Positions 43,929-52,600 of a stretch of 55,603 nucleotides of DNA are shown here, one piece after another. How positions within the stretch are numbered: the first letter of the stretch is position 1; each line of letters opens with the position of its first letter. A model generated the notes under the pieces. It had not been told where the DNA came from. It ran no database searches and saw nothing but the letters and a program-made list of their open reading frames with translations. Source of the stretch: Burkholderiaceae bacterium. GTDB taxonomy: Bacteria; Pseudomonadota; Gammaproteobacteria; Burkholderiales; Burkholderiaceae_F. The stretch lies in contig JAGCMT010000098.1 of the NCBI GenBank assembly GCA_017646335.1, positions 1-55,603 of the forward strand. The letters are read 5' to 3'. Position numbers and translations under genes: made by a program.

Positions 43929-43950
43929 TTTTTGTGATTGAAGGTTTTAC

Positions 43951-44505
43951 ATGCTTACGCTTCAACAACGAGCACAAAAGATCAAATTGCTGATTTGTGA
44001 CGTCGATGGTGTTTTGACCGACGGCAAAATTTATATCGGCAATGAAGGTGAATTGTTTAAAGCTTTCAATGTTAAAGACGGTTTGGGTATCAAGATGTTG
44101 ATGGCCAACGGTATCGACGTTGCCATTTTGACGGCCCGCTCTTCCCAAATCCTTGACAAGCGAATGAAAGAACTTGGTGTAACCAATGTTCGCCAAGGCC
44201 AACGCGACAAAGTTAAGGGTTTAAAGGAATTGTTGGCCGAGGTCCATCTTTCTGAAGAAGAAGTCGCCTATATCGGCGATGACTTACCCGACTACGCCGT
44301 TATTCAACGTGTCGGCTTGGCGGCTTGCCCGGTCGATGCAAACACTCACATTCAAAAAGTGTGTCATTTCAAGAGTGGCTTCAAAGGCGGCGACGGTGCC
44401 GTTCGCGACTTGGCCGAATTGATTTTGACCGCTCAAAATCGCATGAACTGGACGATTGAAAATATGTTCTTGAATCCGGATCCGAACGCGAAGCATCGCT
44501 ACTAA
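43951..44505 (+). CDS. kdsC: 3-deoxy-D-manno-octulosonate 8-phosphate phosphatase
   Basis: HAD phosphatase releasing Kdo from Kdo-8-phosphate. The 184-aa protein has the nucleophile motif DVDGVLTDG (about residues 15-23), FNVKDGLGIKML, the Thr in LTARSS and the IGDDLPDY acidic motif (about 106-113). The small capless HAD layout and the length are typical of KdsC (188 aa). GAAGG lies 7-8 nt upstream. It follows kdsD by 22 bp. Confidence 0.96.
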   Translation: MLTLQQRAQKIKLLICDVDGVLTDGKIYIGNEGELFKAFNVKDGLGIKMLMANGIDVAILTARSSQILDKRMKELGVTNVRQGQRDKVKGLKELLAEVHLSEEEVAYIGDDLPDYAVIQRVGLAACPVDANTHIQKVCHFKSGFKGGDGAVRDLAELILTAQNRMNWTIENMFLNPDPNAKHRY

Positions 44506-44519
44506 TAAGGATTGACTTT

Positions 44520-45113
44520 ATGCGTGAACGAATGACGGCAATCGTGGCCATTATCCTCTTGCTGGGGCTTATTGCAGCCAGCTATTGGTATGCCGTGCGT
44601 GCCTCCTACTCCAACTTGAAATACGTCCCGAACGAAAATTCACCGGATTTCATCGCCAAAGACATCTCTATGGTGCAATTCGATGAAAAAGGGATGGCTA
44701 AGTCCAAGCTTCAAGCTCAGGAATTCAAGCACTATTCTGATGACCGTATTTCCATGATTGAACCGCGAGCCATCAGCGTTGCACCAAATGAGCAAATCAC
44801 GAAGGCCAGCGCTCGCACTGGTCGTTCAGACGACGGTGGAGAAACGTTCGTGTTTGAAGGTGATGTACGTATCGTTCGCGAAGCCAACGAAAAGACGCCG
44901 TTAACGCAAATCGAAACGCAAAACGTCACGGTTCACCCCGAAAGCAACCTCATTGAAACCGACGCTTACGTCGTGATGACGAGCGGACAAGATCGCATGG
45001 AAGGTGAAGGCTTGGTCTTTGACAATGTCGAACAAACCATTGAGCTGAAAAAGAACGTGAAAACGGTCATTCAACCCAAAGCCAATTCGAAAAACTTGTT
45101 GACGCCGCAATAA
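44520..45113 (+). CDS. lptC: LPS export ABC transporter periplasmic protein LptC
   Basis: Bitopic inner-membrane protein passing LPS from LptB2FG to LptA. The 197-aa chain has one N-terminal helix (MTAIVAIILLLGLIAASYWYAV, residues about 4-25) and a periplasmic beta-jellyroll with ISMVQFDEKGMAKSKLQA and a late LVFDNVEQTIELKKNV segment, the usual LptC pattern. AAGGA lies 8 nt upstream. Position between kdsC and lptA fits. Confidence 0.92.
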   Translation: MRERMTAIVAIILLLGLIAASYWYAVRASYSNLKYVPNENSPDFIAKDISMVQFDEKGMAKSKLQAQEFKHYSDDRISMIEPRAISVAPNEQITKASARTGRSDDGGETFVFEGDVRIVREANEKTPLTQIETQNVTVHPESNLIETDAYVVMTSGQDRMEGEGLVFDNVEQTIELKKNVKTVIQPKANSKNLLTPQ

Positions 45114-45123
45114 AGGTAGCCAT

Positions 45124-45699
45124 ATGAAAAAGTGGATCGTTTCCTCCTTAGCCCTTGCTTTGTGTTCGACAATGGCTTTGGCCGATGCAACGGATCGCGA
45201 AAAGCCGATTTCCGTTGAGGCCTCGTCTTTTAAGGCTGACCAAGTCAATCAAGTTGCCACCTACACGGGCAATGTTGTTGTTCGTCAAGGAACGTTGCAG
45301 ATGAATGGCAACAAATTGGTTATTACCGAAAATGCGAAGGGTTATCGCCAAATGGAGCTTTTCGGTAAAAATGCCACCTTCCGTCAGCGTCGTGACCCGC
45401 AAGCCAAGGGTATCGAAGAGTGGTTTGAGGCCGAGGCTCAACGCATCGTGTACGAAGAGTCCAACGGCATCATCACGCTTTACCAAAACGCCAAAGTCGC
45501 ACGTACGGAAAACGGCGTCGTGAAGGATCAAACCGAGGGCAGTCGCATCGTTTACGACTCCCATCGTTCACGTACAATTATTCAAGGTTCTGCCGGTGGA
45601 CGAGCCAGTACGGTCATTGCGCCTCGAAACAAGGCCAATGCAACGCCTGACACGCCCGCAACGAAGCTTAATTCTTCAACCAAGATCTCGACTCCTTAA
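45124..45699 (+). CDS. lptA: LPS transport periplasmic protein LptA
   Basis: Periplasmic bridge protein carrying LPS to LptD. The 191-aa precursor has a signal peptide (MKKWIVSSLALALCSTMALA, cleavage at about 20), then KPISVEASSFKADQVNQVATYTGNVVVRQGTLQMNGNKL, the OstA/LptA start, and a Thr/Pro/Lys-rich low-complexity tail (about 165-191). It starts 10 bp after lptC. Confidence 0.93.
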   Translation: MKKWIVSSLALALCSTMALADATDREKPISVEASSFKADQVNQVATYTGNVVVRQGTLQMNGNKLVITENAKGYRQMELFGKNATFRQRRDPQAKGIEEWFEAEAQRIVYEESNGIITLYQNAKVARTENGVVKDQTEGSRIVYDSHRSRTIIQGSAGGRASTVIAPRNKANATPDTPATKLNSSTKISTP

Positions 45700-45738
45700 T
45701 GGAGCCGCCGATCTGAGACCACGTTAGAAACAAACAAG

Positions 45739-46557
45739 ATGGCAATCGAAAATATCGTCAAAGAAACGAATGTGACTGCAAATGAAACGGCACAAACGGA
45801 AAATGGTGCCCATGCCGCTCACATTTTGGAAGCGAAGGGACTCAAAAAGCATTACGGTAGTCGCTTAGTCGTCAAAGATGTGTCCTTGTCTGTCAAGAGC
45901 GGTGAAGTCGTCGGCTTATTGGGGCCGAACGGTGCCGGTAAAACGACCTCTTTTAACATGGTGGTCGGCTTGGTCGTGGCCGATGGCGGCACGGTCAACT
46001 TGAACGGTGAATCGATTTCTCATATGCCCATCTATATGCGCTCGCGCATGGGCGTTTCGTATTTGCCGCAAGAAGCATCCGTTTTCCGTCGCTTAACCGT
46101 TGAAGAAAACATTCGTGCCATCCTTGAATTGCAAAAGGATGACAACGGCAAGGCTTATACCAAGAAAGTCGTCGACGAAAAGCTTGAGTCTTTGCTCGAA
46201 GAGTTGCAAATTACCCATTTGCGCACCAACATGGCAATCAGCTTGTCCGGCGGTGAACGTCGTCGTACCGAAATCGCTCGTGCCCTTGCTGCCGAACCGA
46301 ATTTCATTTTGCTCGACGAACCGTTTGCCGGTGTGGACCCGATTGCTGTGATTGAAATTCAACGCATCATTCGATTCTTGAAGAATCGAGGCATTGGCGT
46401 ATTGATCACCGACCACAACGTGCGCGAAACGTTGGGCATTTGTGACCATGCTTATATCATTTGCGACGGTACGGTTTTGGCTAGCGGTCACCCGAAAGAC
46501 ATCGTTCAAAACGAAGCGGTTCGCCGCGCCTATTTGGGCGAAGCTTTCCGTATGTAA
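45739..46557 (+). CDS. lptB: LPS export ABC transporter ATP-binding protein LptB
   Basis: ATPase of the LptB2FG extractor. The core has Walker [10 protein letters not shown] (about 60-68), [17 protein letters not shown], signature LSGGERRR, Walker [14 protein letters not shown], the switch His in TDHNVRET, and the C-terminal YLGEAF. At 272 aa it is about 30 residues longer than E. coli LptB (241); the extra is a polar Asn/Glu/Thr-rich N-terminal stretch (residues 1-29). No better start with a ribosome site is seen inside, so the extension may be real. 39 bp after lptA. Confidence 0.95.
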   Translation: MAIENIVKETNVTANETAQTENGAHAAHILEAKGLKKHYGSRLVVKDVSLSVKSGEVVGLLGPNGAGKTTSFNMVVGLVVADGGTVNLNGESISHMPIYMRSRMGVSYLPQEASVFRRLTVEENIRAILELQKDDNGKAYTKKVVDEKLESLLEELQITHLRTNMAISLSGGERRRTEIARALAAEPNFILLDEPFAGVDPIAVIEIQRIIRFLKNRGIGVLITDHNVRETLGICDHAYIICDGTVLASGHPKDIVQNEAVRRAYLGEAFRM

Positions 46558-46568
46558 GAGCACGGTTT

Positions 46569-47180
46569 ATGAACCAGGTATTGCAATATCTGCCGACCTC
46601 TCGCGTCATTTTCGCCAACCCGCTACAGCGAATGACGAAAAAGCGCGTGTTTGAAGAAGCCAGCTTGCTTTTTCAAATGAGCGGCGTGCCTCATACCACG
46701 GTTTTTGAATCGCTTTTTGCTCGCGAACGCTTGGGCAACAATACGTTAGGTAAAGGCGTAGCGCTTCCGCACTGCCGCCTCCCTAACATCACCAAACCCA
46801 TGGCGGCTCTCATTCTCTTGTCGCGACCGATCCATATCGACCCCGAACCGATTGATACGAAGCCGATCGATTTGTTCTTTTTCTTAGTCGTGCCGGAAAG
46901 CGATGATGACGAAGCCTACATTCCCTTGTTGCGTGAATGTATCCGTATGCTTCAAACCAAAAAGCTTTGCGACGAATTACGTGCTGCCGCCAATCCGGTC
47001 GAAGTCTGTGCCGCCATCCTTAACTGGGAACCGCCCAGTGCTTTGATTTCAGAAAATAAAAGCGATGCTTTGGCTAAAGAGTGGGAAGCGCTCAATGAAG
47101 AAGTTGATGCCGCATTGGCAGAAGACTCAACCGCGGAACCTGCTGTTGCAGCCGTAGAAAACGACACCACAGAAGAATAA
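46569..47180 (+). CDS. ptsN: PTS EIIA-Ntr-like regulatory protein
   Basis: EIIA component of the nitrogen PTS phosphorelay, regulating potassium and nitrogen/carbon functions. Residues 1 to about 150 form the PTS_EIIA_2 domain with the phosphorylated His in GVALPHCRLP (about residue 69) and IDLFFFLVVPESDD. It differs from the usual 150-165 aa proteins by a 50-residue C-terminal tail rich in Ala/Glu/Asp (AEDSTAEPAVAAVENDTTEE end). Follows lptB by 11 bp; its stop overlaps the next possible ATG. Confidence 0.9.
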   Translation: MNQVLQYLPTSRVIFANPLQRMTKKRVFEEASLLFQMSGVPHTTVFESLFARERLGNNTLGKGVALPHCRLPNITKPMAALILLSRPIHIDPEPIDTKPIDLFFFLVVPESDDDEAYIPLLRECIRMLQTKKLCDELRAAANPVEVCAAILNWEPPSALISENKSDALAKEWEALNEEVDAALAEDSTAEPAVAAVENDTTEE

Positions 47181-47194
47181 TGAAGGGGAAATTT

Positions 47195-48091
47195 ATGCGT
47201 TTAGTCATCGTTACCGGCTTATCTGGCTCCGGCAAATCCGTGGCAGTTCGCCAATTGGAAGATATCGGTTACTACTGCATCGATAACTTGCCGGTTCCCT
47301 TCATCGCCTCCGTCGCACAAACGCTCGCAAAAACGCAAAAGTTTGTCGCCTTTGCCGTAGACTCTCGAAGCGGCTTCGATAAAACGTTCAACACGCAAGC
47401 CTTATTTGAAGAATTGCAAGCTCAAGGCTGGGACGTTCGAGTCCTCTTTCTGACGGCTTCGACGCCAGAATTGATTCAACGCTTCTCGGAAACGCGTCGT
47501 CGTCACCCGTTAACGCTTCGCCTTTGTAGCCCTGAAACGGAAATCACGCTTGCTGAAGCAATCCAGACCGAACGCGATATGATGGCACCGTGGGTAACCA
47601 TGGCCCACGTGGTGGATACGACGAGCTTACAAAGCAATACGTTGCGTACTTGGATCAAGGATTTCGCACAAGCGCCTCGAACCAGTTTGACCCTCGCTTT
47701 CGAATCCTTCGGTTTCAAGCATGGTCTGCCGAGCGCTGCCGACTTGGTGTTTGACGTTCGTAATTTGCCCAATCCGTATTACGATCCGCAATTACGTCCG
47801 TTTACCGGTCGCGATCAACCGATCATCGACTATATGCTCACACAACCGAGCGTCACAGAAATGGTCGATGACATCGAACGTTTTATTGAAAAGTGGTTAC
47901 CGAGTTACCAAGCGACCAATCGTCACTATTTAACGATTGCCATCGGTTGCACCGGAGGTCAACACCGCTCGGTTTATGTCGCAGAAACGTTAGCCAAACG
48001 TTTTGCAGCCAAAATGGAAGGTATTGCCATTCGTCACCGCATCATCGGACAAGCCAAAGCACCGACCAAAGGCATGCATCAAAGCCACTAA
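47195..48091 (+). CDS. rapZ: RNase adapter protein RapZ (YvcJ family)
   Basis: Nucleotide-binding protein; in E. coli it directs RNase E to the sRNA GlmZ and senses glucosamine-6-phosphate. The 298-aa protein has Walker [12 protein letters not shown] (about residues 7-17), EDIGYYCIDNLP and the C-terminal sensory motif IGCTGGQHRSV (about 252-262). ATG 47195 follows AAGGGG; an upstream ATG at 47180 overlapping the ptsN stop is less likely. hprK, which often stands between ptsN and rapZ in betaproteobacteria, is absent. Convergent with mutY, overlapping by 4 bp. Confidence 0.94.
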   Translation: MRLVIVTGLSGSGKSVAVRQLEDIGYYCIDNLPVPFIASVAQTLAKTQKFVAFAVDSRSGFDKTFNTQALFEELQAQGWDVRVLFLTASTPELIQRFSETRRRHPLTLRLCSPETEITLAEAIQTERDMMAPWVTMAHVVDTTSLQSNTLRTWIKDFAQAPRTSLTLAFESFGFKHGLPSAADLVFDVRNLPNPYYDPQLRPFTGRDQPIIDYMLTQPSVTEMVDDIERFIEKWLPSYQATNRHYLTIAIGCTGGQHRSVYVAETLAKRFAAKMEGIAIRHRIIGQAKAPTKGMHQSH

Positions 48092-49122
48092 ACGCTAAAA
48101 AATTTAGAAACGATTGCCAAAATCGGAGCGGGAAGTCCCACTCGATCAAGATTGGAAGCCTCAATGAAAAGATGATTCTCATCACTCATTGGGGCTTTTT
48201 TAATATTGATCGCCACCGGGTTCATGAAAAGCCGATAATGAGAAAAATCATGAGTGTAGGGAGCCAACAGCTTGGCATTGCGCACTTCAAAACCCATTCG
48301 TTGGGCTTCATTTTCAGCCAACTCTTCGTCAAGCTCCCCATCAACTTCGGGAAGCGAAAAGAGTCCTTGCCAAATCCCCTTTTGTAAACGCTTTTCAAGC
48401 CAAATGCGATCGTCTTGCCACAGCAACAAAAACGTACGAGTATGTTGCGGGCGATTCTTTTTGGGATTGGGCGTCGGCAACTCCAACTGCCGACCTTGTT
48501 CACGAGCTTGGCAATGCGACGCAACAGGACAAAGATCGCATTTAGGCGTGCGTGTACACACCAACGCCCCCAAATCCATCAGACCTTGGGTATAAGCAGT
48601 CATCTGTGTCTCGGGAACCAAAGCCTGTGCTTTTTCCCATAACAATTTCGACACGGATACCTGATTAACCGGCCCTTCGATGGCTAAATATCGCGTCAAG
48701 ACCCGTTTGACATTGCCATCTAAAATCGTTTCTCGAGCATCGAATGCAAAAGCGGCGATAGCGGCTGCGGTACTTCGTCCAATACCGGGTAACGATTCCA
48801 ATTCTTCACGAGTACACGGAAATTGTCCCTGATATTGATCGACAATCGTTTGGGCGCAGCGATGCAAATTACGAGCTCGAGAGTAGTACCCTAAGCCAGC
48901 CCAATGTTGCATCACCTCATCTTCATGAGCGAGAGCCAATGCCTCAACGGTTGGGAATCGTTTGATAAAACGGTCAAAGTAACCCAAAACCGTGGTAACT
49001 TGAGTTTGTTGCAACATCACTTCGGAAAGCCAACGAACGTACGGATCTTTCACTTGCCACGGCAGATCATTACGTCCATGGCTTTTTTGCCAAGCAATCA
49101 ACTTTTCAGAAAAAAGAGACAT
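48088..49122 (-). CDS. mutY: Adenine DNA glycosylase MutY
   Basis: Removes adenine mispaired with 8-oxoguanine. The 344-aa protein has the catalytic Glu in SEVMLQQTQV (about 32-41), helix-hairpin-helix LPGIGRSTAAAIAAFAF with the catalytic Asp in LDGNVKRV, and a C-terminal NUDIX-like domain. The iron-sulfur loop reads CTRTPKCDLCPVASHC, that is C-X5-C-X2-C-X5-C, one residue shorter in the first gap than E. coli MutY (C-X6-C-X2-C-X5-C). ATG 49122 is preferred over a start at 49179 because GGAAAG lies upstream and the N-terminus then matches. Confidence 0.95.
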   Translation of the reverse strand: MSLFSEKLIAWQKSHGRNDLPWQVKDPYVRWLSEVMLQQTQVTTVLGYFDRFIKRFPTVEALALAHEDEVMQHWAGLGYYSRARNLHRCAQTIVDQYQGQFPCTREELESLPGIGRSTAAAIAAFAFDARETILDGNVKRVLTRYLAIEGPVNQVSVSKLLWEKAQALVPETQMTAYTQGLMDLGALVCTRTPKCDLCPVASHCQAREQGRQLELPTPNPKKNRPQHTRTFLLLWQDDRIWLEKRLQKGIWQGLFSLPEVDGELDEELAENEAQRMGFEVRNAKLLAPYTHDFSHYRLFMNPVAINIKKAPMSDENHLFIEASNLDRVGLPAPILAIVSKFFSV

Positions 49123-49206
49123 TTTCTTTCCAAAGCGTTTGAGGATACGGCTCTCGCACCAAGCGATTAAACAGTACAATAGCGAATATTTGTCGCATTA
49201 TATCGT

Positions 49207-50982
49207 TTGTTTTATTCCCTTTTGAGTGCTGTGTTTGGTTTGCAATTCACCCATTTTCTTCGTCGTTTAGCATCCGCTCGTCTGTCGGCATTGGCTGGCC
49301 TATTGTGCTTGCCTTTGGCTACACAAGCCGCACTTTTCGAAGAAAAAGTCCCCTTACCCAACAACGACCTCGACGGCAGTCTGCTCTATCAGATTATCGC
49401 CAGCGAAGTCGCATTACAAAACCAGGATCCCGCTCTTGCCTTCCAGACTTACCTGTCAATGGCTCGCAAAACAAAAGATCCTCGTTTGGCTCAACGCGCT
49501 TTTGAAATCGCCGATACCGTCCACGCCTATAAAGAAGCGTTGGAGGCAACGCAATTGTGGCAAACGCTAGCTCCGATGAGCGCCTCTGCACAAGGCGCTA
49601 ATGCCTTGGTTCGCCTGCGTTTAGGCGAGTCTGACAACACCCTTCAAAAAGTTATCATCGATTTATTGAAGAAAACGGCGGACCAACAAGAGCGTGAGAA
49701 CTTCCTCTATCAGGTCATTGTCCAAACGGATATCGGATTGAACGACGCCAACAAAACATTGGCATTTTTGCAACCGTGTCTGTCTTTAGTCGAACATCGA
49801 AATCACGTCGCCTTGGCCTTGACCAAGCTGTATCGCCAAGTTGGCAACTTTGAACAAGTCCAACATTACGCTCGACGTGCTTATCAAGACTTGCCCGACA
49901 ACACCTCGGCCATGCTTGAATACGCCGATACGCAAACGAAAAGCAATTTACAAGTCGCCATTGCAACGATTGAGGCTTTTATTGCCAAACATCCCAAAGA
50001 TCTCGATGCGCATTTAGGTTTAGCAAAGGCTTTTGCCAAAGCAAAGCAAGCCCAAAAGGCATTGTCCGAAATTCAATTGATTGAAAAGCGTCAAGCTGAC
50101 AATCCCGGTGTGATCTTTGCGCTAGCGGGTATCGCCGACAACGTCGGTCTGACCAACGAAACAACGCGCTTATTGGAGAAATTTGAAAAATTAGCTCATC
50201 AAAAATCCGGTTACGAAAACAAGTTACCCCAAACGTATTTGGCCTTGGGCGTCAATGCTTATCGCCAAAAAGATTACGAAAAGGCCATCGCTCAGTTCAA
50301 AAAAATTGAAAAAGACAGCGATCTTTACATTCAAGCCAAGATCCTAGAGGCGCACTGCCTTGCCGCGACGAATCAGGGCACAGCGGCAATCAAAATGCTT
50401 GAAAAGCTTTCCGCCGGTAAGCGTCAATTCGAAGTGTTGGAAACTCAGGCCAAAATTACCGATCAGCTCAAACGATATGGCGACAGCTATCGCTTTATTA
50501 AGAAAGCTCTCGATCTCAAGCCCAATGATGCGGCCTTGCTCTATCGAGCTGCCATCACGGCCGAAAAACTCGGGCGTTTAGATGACGCAGAGAAATGGCT
50601 TGAGCACGGAATTGAGCAATACCCTGAAAAACCCGATTTTTATAATGCATTGGGTTACTTATGGGCCAATAAGGGGATTCACCTCGACAAAGCCAAACGC
50701 CTTTTGGATAAAGCGTTGCGAATGTCTCCGAATGACTCGGCAATCCTCGACTCGATGGGATGGCTTTATTTCAAGAAAAAGCAATTCGTTGAGGCTGAAC
50801 GTTACTTATTAAAAGCAACGAAAAAGTCCTCCGATAAAGAAATTTGGTTGCATTTGGCTGAGCTCTATCATGCACAAGGAAAAACGGATAAGACCATGGA
50901 AATCTTACGAACGTTGATGCCGCTTTATCCGAAAGATGAAATGATTGAACAAATGATGGATCGCTTGCATCTTCACTTCTAA
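49207..50982 (+). CDS. Secreted TPR-repeat protein upstream of lolB
   Basis: Large protein of tetratricopeptide repeats, probably periplasmic or outer-membrane attached. The 591-aa frame starts with a signal-like segment (ARLSALAGLLCLPLATQA, cleavage near residue 41). Repeats continue to the end with typical patterns: NALGYLWANKGIHLDKAKRLLDKALRMSPNDSAILDSMGWLYFKKKQFVEAERYLLKA. Such a TPR protein precedes lolB in many betaproteobacteria. The start is uncertain: TTG 49207 gives the longest form, GTG 49231 would also keep the signal. Function unknown; a scaffold role for envelope complexes is possible. Confidence 0.85.
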   Translation: MFYSLLSAVFGLQFTHFLRRLASARLSALAGLLCLPLATQAALFEEKVPLPNNDLDGSLLYQIIASEVALQNQDPALAFQTYLSMARKTKDPRLAQRAFEIADTVHAYKEALEATQLWQTLAPMSASAQGANALVRLRLGESDNTLQKVIIDLLKKTADQQERENFLYQVIVQTDIGLNDANKTLAFLQPCLSLVEHRNHVALALTKLYRQVGNFEQVQHYARRAYQDLPDNTSAMLEYADTQTKSNLQVAIATIEAFIAKHPKDLDAHLGLAKAFAKAKQAQKALSEIQLIEKRQADNPGVIFALAGIADNVGLTNETTRLLEKFEKLAHQKSGYENKLPQTYLALGVNAYRQKDYEKAIAQFKKIEKDSDLYIQAKILEAHCLAATNQGTAAIKMLEKLSAGKRQFEVLETQAKITDQLKRYGDSYRFIKKALDLKPNDAALLYRAAITAEKLGRLDDAEKWLEHGIEQYPEKPDFYNALGYLWANKGIHLDKAKRLLDKALRMSPNDSAILDSMGWLYFKKKQFVEAERYLLKATKKSSDKEIWLHLAELYHAQGKTDKTMEILRTLMPLYPKDEMIEQMMDRLHLHF

Positions 50983-50994
50983 TAGGTGACTGAG

Positions 50995-51570
50995 ATGTTG
51001 AGAAAACTTTGCCTCACAATCGGTTGTCTGAGCGCCGCCTTACTTTCCGGCTGTTTATCGACAACCACCTTCGCCCCGGTCAACCAATGGGACGGTCGCT
51101 TTTCCCTGATTGCCCAAAGCGACCAACATAAAGAAAACCAAACAGGCCGCTTTACTTTACAGTTAGCGCCTCAAGGCGACCTCGTCTTGGATTTAAAAAC
51201 CGCTCTGGGGAACACACTGGCTCGAATTGAATACGCCAGTGAAGAAGTACGACTCCAAGCCGTCGGCATGAAAGAGGTTATCGGAAAAAATCCCGAACAG
51301 CTGATGAACGAGCTGTTGGGGTTCTATGTCCCATTGGACGGTCTCGCATTTTGGATTGACGGAGCTCTCCTACCGGACGCTCCGGCCCAAACTCAACCGG
51401 CAACAGCCCCTTACGACACGATTGATCAACTCGGTTGGAACATCACTTACCGTCAATTCGATGATTCCGGCTTGCCACGCCGTATCGTATTTGAGCGCAA
51501 ACAAACACCGTTATCACCCGCTTTGAAAATTACACTCATTATTTTGGAACGTCGCCATGGAACTCCTTAA
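50995..51570 (+). CDS. lolB: Outer-membrane lipoprotein LolB
   Basis: Receives lipoproteins from LolA and inserts them in the outer membrane. The 191-aa precursor has a lipoprotein signal (MLRKLCLTIGCLSAALLSGC, lipobox LLSGC, Cys20), then the WDGRFSLIAQSD and GRFTLQLAPQGDLVLDL strands and the LLGFYVPLDGLAFWIDG block that is typical of LolB. ATG 50995 follows AGGTGA by 6 nt; a GTG three codons earlier is less likely. It overlaps ispE by 14 bp. Confidence 0.92.
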   Translation: MLRKLCLTIGCLSAALLSGCLSTTTFAPVNQWDGRFSLIAQSDQHKENQTGRFTLQLAPQGDLVLDLKTALGNTLARIEYASEEVRLQAVGMKEVIGKNPEQLMNELLGFYVPLDGLAFWIDGALLPDAPAQTQPATAPYDTIDQLGWNITYRQFDDSGLPRRIVFERKQTPLSPALKITLIILERRHGTP

Positions 51571-52396
51571 TCTTCCGGCCCCGGCCAAATTAAATCTGTT
51601 TTTACACATCACCGGTCGACTGCCCAACGGCTATCACGAATTGCAGTCTGTCTTCGTGCTGATTGATTTATGCGACCGTATCGATCTTCGTATGACGCAA
51701 GACGGTCAAATTCATCGCACGGGTGACGTCATTGGTGATGTAGAGAAAGACTTGTGTGTTCGAGCCGCCCGTTTGTTAAAAGAAAAAACCGGTTGTCCTT
51801 TGGGTGTGGCAATTCATGTTGAGAAAAAAATCCCCTCCGGAGCCGGCATGGGAGGCGGTTCTTCCGACGCTGCTACCACATTAATGGGACTCAATCGTCT
51901 TTGGAATTTGGGCTTATCGAAAGCAGAGCTGATGGAAATGGCTCCCAAACTTGGCGCTGATGTCCCATTTTTCCTTTTAGGAACAAATGCTTGGGTAGAA
52001 GGCATCGGTGAAAAATTAACCCCCATCGATATCCCCGAGACCCTATTCGAGGTCATCTGGCCCGGTGTTCATCAAGGTACCCCTGAAATTTTTTCACACA
52101 AGGACTTGACAAGAGATACGGAACGTGTCACAATGACGTTCTTCGCTGATGCACTTGCAAAAAACAAGTGGTCACGATGGGGTCACAACGATTTAGAACC
52201 GATTGTTCGACGTGTGAACCCGGAGGTAGCCAAAGTATTTGAGTTGCTTCCAGACTTTCGCATGACAGGTTCCGGTTCTGCGGTTTTCAAGCCGACAGAT
52301 GAGCCGTTAGCGAAAGGGGTGTTAGAAAATTTTCCTCAAAAATGGCAACATTTTTTAGTAAAAAGTTTTACAATACACCCGTTGCTTTCAGCATGA
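51557..52396 (+). CDS. ispE: 4-diphosphocytidyl-2-C-methyl-D-erythritol kinase
   Basis: GHMP kinase of the MEP isoprenoid pathway. The 279-aa protein starts LPAPAKLNLFLHITGRLPNGYHELQSV, has the ATP loop IPSGAGMGGGSSDAA (about residues 91-105), DVPFFL (about 135), and MTGSGSAVF near the C-terminus. Length is typical (283 in E. coli). Overlaps lolB, followed by tRNA-Gln 22 bp on. Confidence 0.96.
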   Translation: MELLNLPAPAKLNLFLHITGRLPNGYHELQSVFVLIDLCDRIDLRMTQDGQIHRTGDVIGDVEKDLCVRAARLLKEKTGCPLGVAIHVEKKIPSGAGMGGGSSDAATTLMGLNRLWNLGLSKAELMEMAPKLGADVPFFLLGTNAWVEGIGEKLTPIDIPETLFEVIWPGVHQGTPEIFSHKDLTRDTERVTMTFFADALAKNKWSRWGHNDLEPIVRRVNPEVAKVFELLPDFRMTGSGSAVFKPTDEPLAKGVLENFPQKWQHFLVKSFTIHPLLSA

Positions 52397-52418
52397 GAGT
52401 GCTGAACCAAAAATTCGT

Positions 52419-52496
52419 AGGGGAATCGCCAAGCTGGCCTAAGGCACCGGATTTTGATTCCGGCATTCGAAGGTTCGAATCCTTCTTCCCCTGCCA
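52419..52496 (+). tRNA. tRNA-Gln (UUG anticodon)
   Basis: Complete cloverleaf: acceptor AGGGGAA/TTCCCCT, D arm GCC...GGC, anticodon stem CCGGA/TCCGG with loop TTTTGAT (anticodon TTG at 52454-52456), T arm GAAGG-TTCGAAT-CCTTC, discriminator G, and CCA encoded in DNA. It resembles E. coli tRNA-Gln1. Position between ispE and prs is usual for betaproteobacteria. Confidence 0.96.
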
Positions 52497-52501
52497 ACTT
52501 T

Positions 52502-52541
52502 CGGGAGCAAGCATCGTTGTGCTGGCTCCCGTTTGTTTTTT
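52502..52541 (+). terminator. Terminator after tRNA-Gln
   Basis: A stem CGGGAGC...GCTCCCG (52502-52508 with 52525-52531), with an inner AGCA/TGCT, is followed by GTTTGTTTTTT. Confidence 0.88.
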
Positions 52542-52600
52542 CTAACCCAGTTAATCTTCTCTCTCTCGAACGATTAACCTCACTTTAGACGAGCGATATC

